From contig BLJB01000068.1 in assembly GCA_013423325.1 (NCBI GenBank), forward strand, positions 91,278 through 155,277: a stretch of DNA of 64,000 bases. Direction: 5' to 3'. This document shows positions 62,961 through 64,000 of the stretch, piece after piece. The stretch's first letter is position 1. Every line of letters starts with the position of its first letter. The notes beneath the pieces were generated by a model that was not told where the DNA came from, ran no database searches, and worked only from the letters and a program-made list of their open reading frames with translations. The position numbers and the translations under genes are program-made. This DNA comes from Usnea hakonensis. Lineage: Eukaryota > Ascomycota > Lecanoromycetes > Lecanorales > Parmeliaceae.

Positions 62961-64000
62961 AGCTTGGGGGACTAGAGCGTTGAATGAGCAGCTTTCAACT
63001 GCCAAAGCAGCGAGCAATGTTGGAAAACCTGCTTCGAAAAATGCGCGCTTGCTATATCCCTTAAGGGTAGGGCTGAGGCGGCTGTGATTATTCCTTCCGT
63101 CTCAGCTTTTTCGTGGTGTGTACAGCATTGTTATTCAAATTAAGCAATGGGGTGTGCATGCCAATTCATGGAGTCCTCACTGCAACCGCTTCCCGTAGTA
63201 TGGCTAATGAGGTAGCGTAGCGCGTCTTTGCTGGAGAATCGTGGTTCAACATTTAATCAACACGTAGAGCAGAATAAGCCTGCAAGCTCTGCCTGGGACT
63301 CGGGAGGAGATATTAATGGTTTTTTAATACGGCATTGAATTTCTGGATTTGGGATTTATTAGCAGGACGGTTTTGATATCCGGTAAGACTGCTCAAGGCC
63401 GCACTCCTGAGCTCGACGACGGACTCTTTCCAAAGTAGCATAAGTTGCAAGTACCTTATATAGAGCAGTATTAGAAGTATATCTCGTGAACCCATACTCT
63501 CATAGTAGTCTTCATTCAGAAATTGGAAAGGAAATGAGGAGACAGCGCGTTTACTATGGCTGTATGGAATTCTCCATTCCCTCCTCCTACCAGTCAACTC
63601 GAAGATCTGATATAGCATTACGGTGTAAAATCTAACCTACCTTGCTCAACACGTATTCAAGGGGTATTCTACCATGCGACTCGTGGACTCACATGGTCCT
63701 TTACTCATGCAACCAAGTCAATGGTTGGTCCTGCAAGAATTGATTTGTTCGAGAAGCCTGTAGAAGCGAACATGTATTGGTGGTACGCATGGGAGAGGCA
63801 CCCAGTGAAATAGGAGAGAGGGTCCAGTCTGCCGGTAGCAAATCAGTACTCGAGTGCTTTGAGCTCGCTAGATAATTAAAGTCTTTCAACCCTCTCGAGT
63901 CTTGAAGGTCTATTGGAGGAATTTCATTGTTATGATTATGGGTCGTGATAGGTGTACCCCCCCTTTTACTACATGTACCCCCCCTTTTACTACATATACC
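62961..64000. other. intergenic to window end
   Basis: 1 kb without a recognised gene; ends in a short tandem repeat (63954-63995). Confidence 0.5.
63954..63995. repeat. 21-bp tandem repeat at window edge
   Basis: gtacccccccttttactacat occurs twice head to tail (63954-63974, 63975-63995), and a third copy may begin (atacc) as the window ends, so the array may continue. Confidence 0.9.

Overview
The window reads as nuclear DNA of a filamentous ascomycete (Pezizomycotina; my guess, not proven, is Leotiomycetes). Reasons: short spliceosomal introns (mostly 39-155 nt, GT-AG with CTRAY-like branch sites), fungus-specific families (Rox3/Med19, CIA30, mpaB-like oxygenase, Dal5/TNA1-type permease, M35 aspzincin, Zn2Cys6 clusters), and a strongly AT-rich block of dead transposons whose changes look like repeat-induced point mutation (RIP).

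Layout. 1-8645 is an AT-rich transposon graveyard built in layers: a RIP-decayed hAT transposase on the minus strand is split by a decayed LTR element (2203-6594, 164-bp LTRs, target duplication GAATC), which is itself split by a younger GC-richer small LTR element (4243-6171, 184-bp LTRs, target duplication CTAGT). The block ends abruptly near 8645. The rest is a gene-dense euchromatic arm: CK2 regulatory subunit, Mediator subunit 19, a bHLH factor, a coiled-coil orphan, a secreted M35-type metalloprotease, bifunctional PurH/ADE16-17, a JmjC protein, complex I assembly factor CIA30, a small double Zn2Cys6-like protein, a PRXL2/AhpC-TSA-like protein, an anion:cation symporter, a GH13 isomaltase-type glucosidase, mitochondrial prolyl-tRNA synthetase, two adjacent cysteine-rich surface proteins, complex I ESSS subunit, an mpaB-like oxygenase, a PMC1-type Ca2+-ATPase, nucleoporin Nup84/Nup107, SUMO, a coiled-coil orphan, an FMN-binding split-barrel protein, a DUF4202 protein and a UBE2S-like E2.

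Most genes are unrelated housekeeping or surface functions, each with its own promoter; I see no biosynthetic cluster, operon-like array, rRNA, CRISPR or convincing tRNA. Weak functional pairings are two complex I genes (CIA30, ESSS), two ubiquitin-like pathway genes (SUMO, E2 S), and two neighbouring cysteine-rich wall/surface proteins. Exon structures were assembled by hand from splice signals, reading-frame continuity and family knowledge; each multi-exon model below closes in frame. The most noteworthy signals are the three-level nested transposon, the extremely intron-rich PurH gene (18 introns), a 13-nt microexon in the GH13 gene, a GC-AG intron in prolyl-tRNA synthetase, a tandem zinc-cluster protein lacking the DNA-binding basic residues, and a decayed SUMO-like relic beside the intact SUMO gene.
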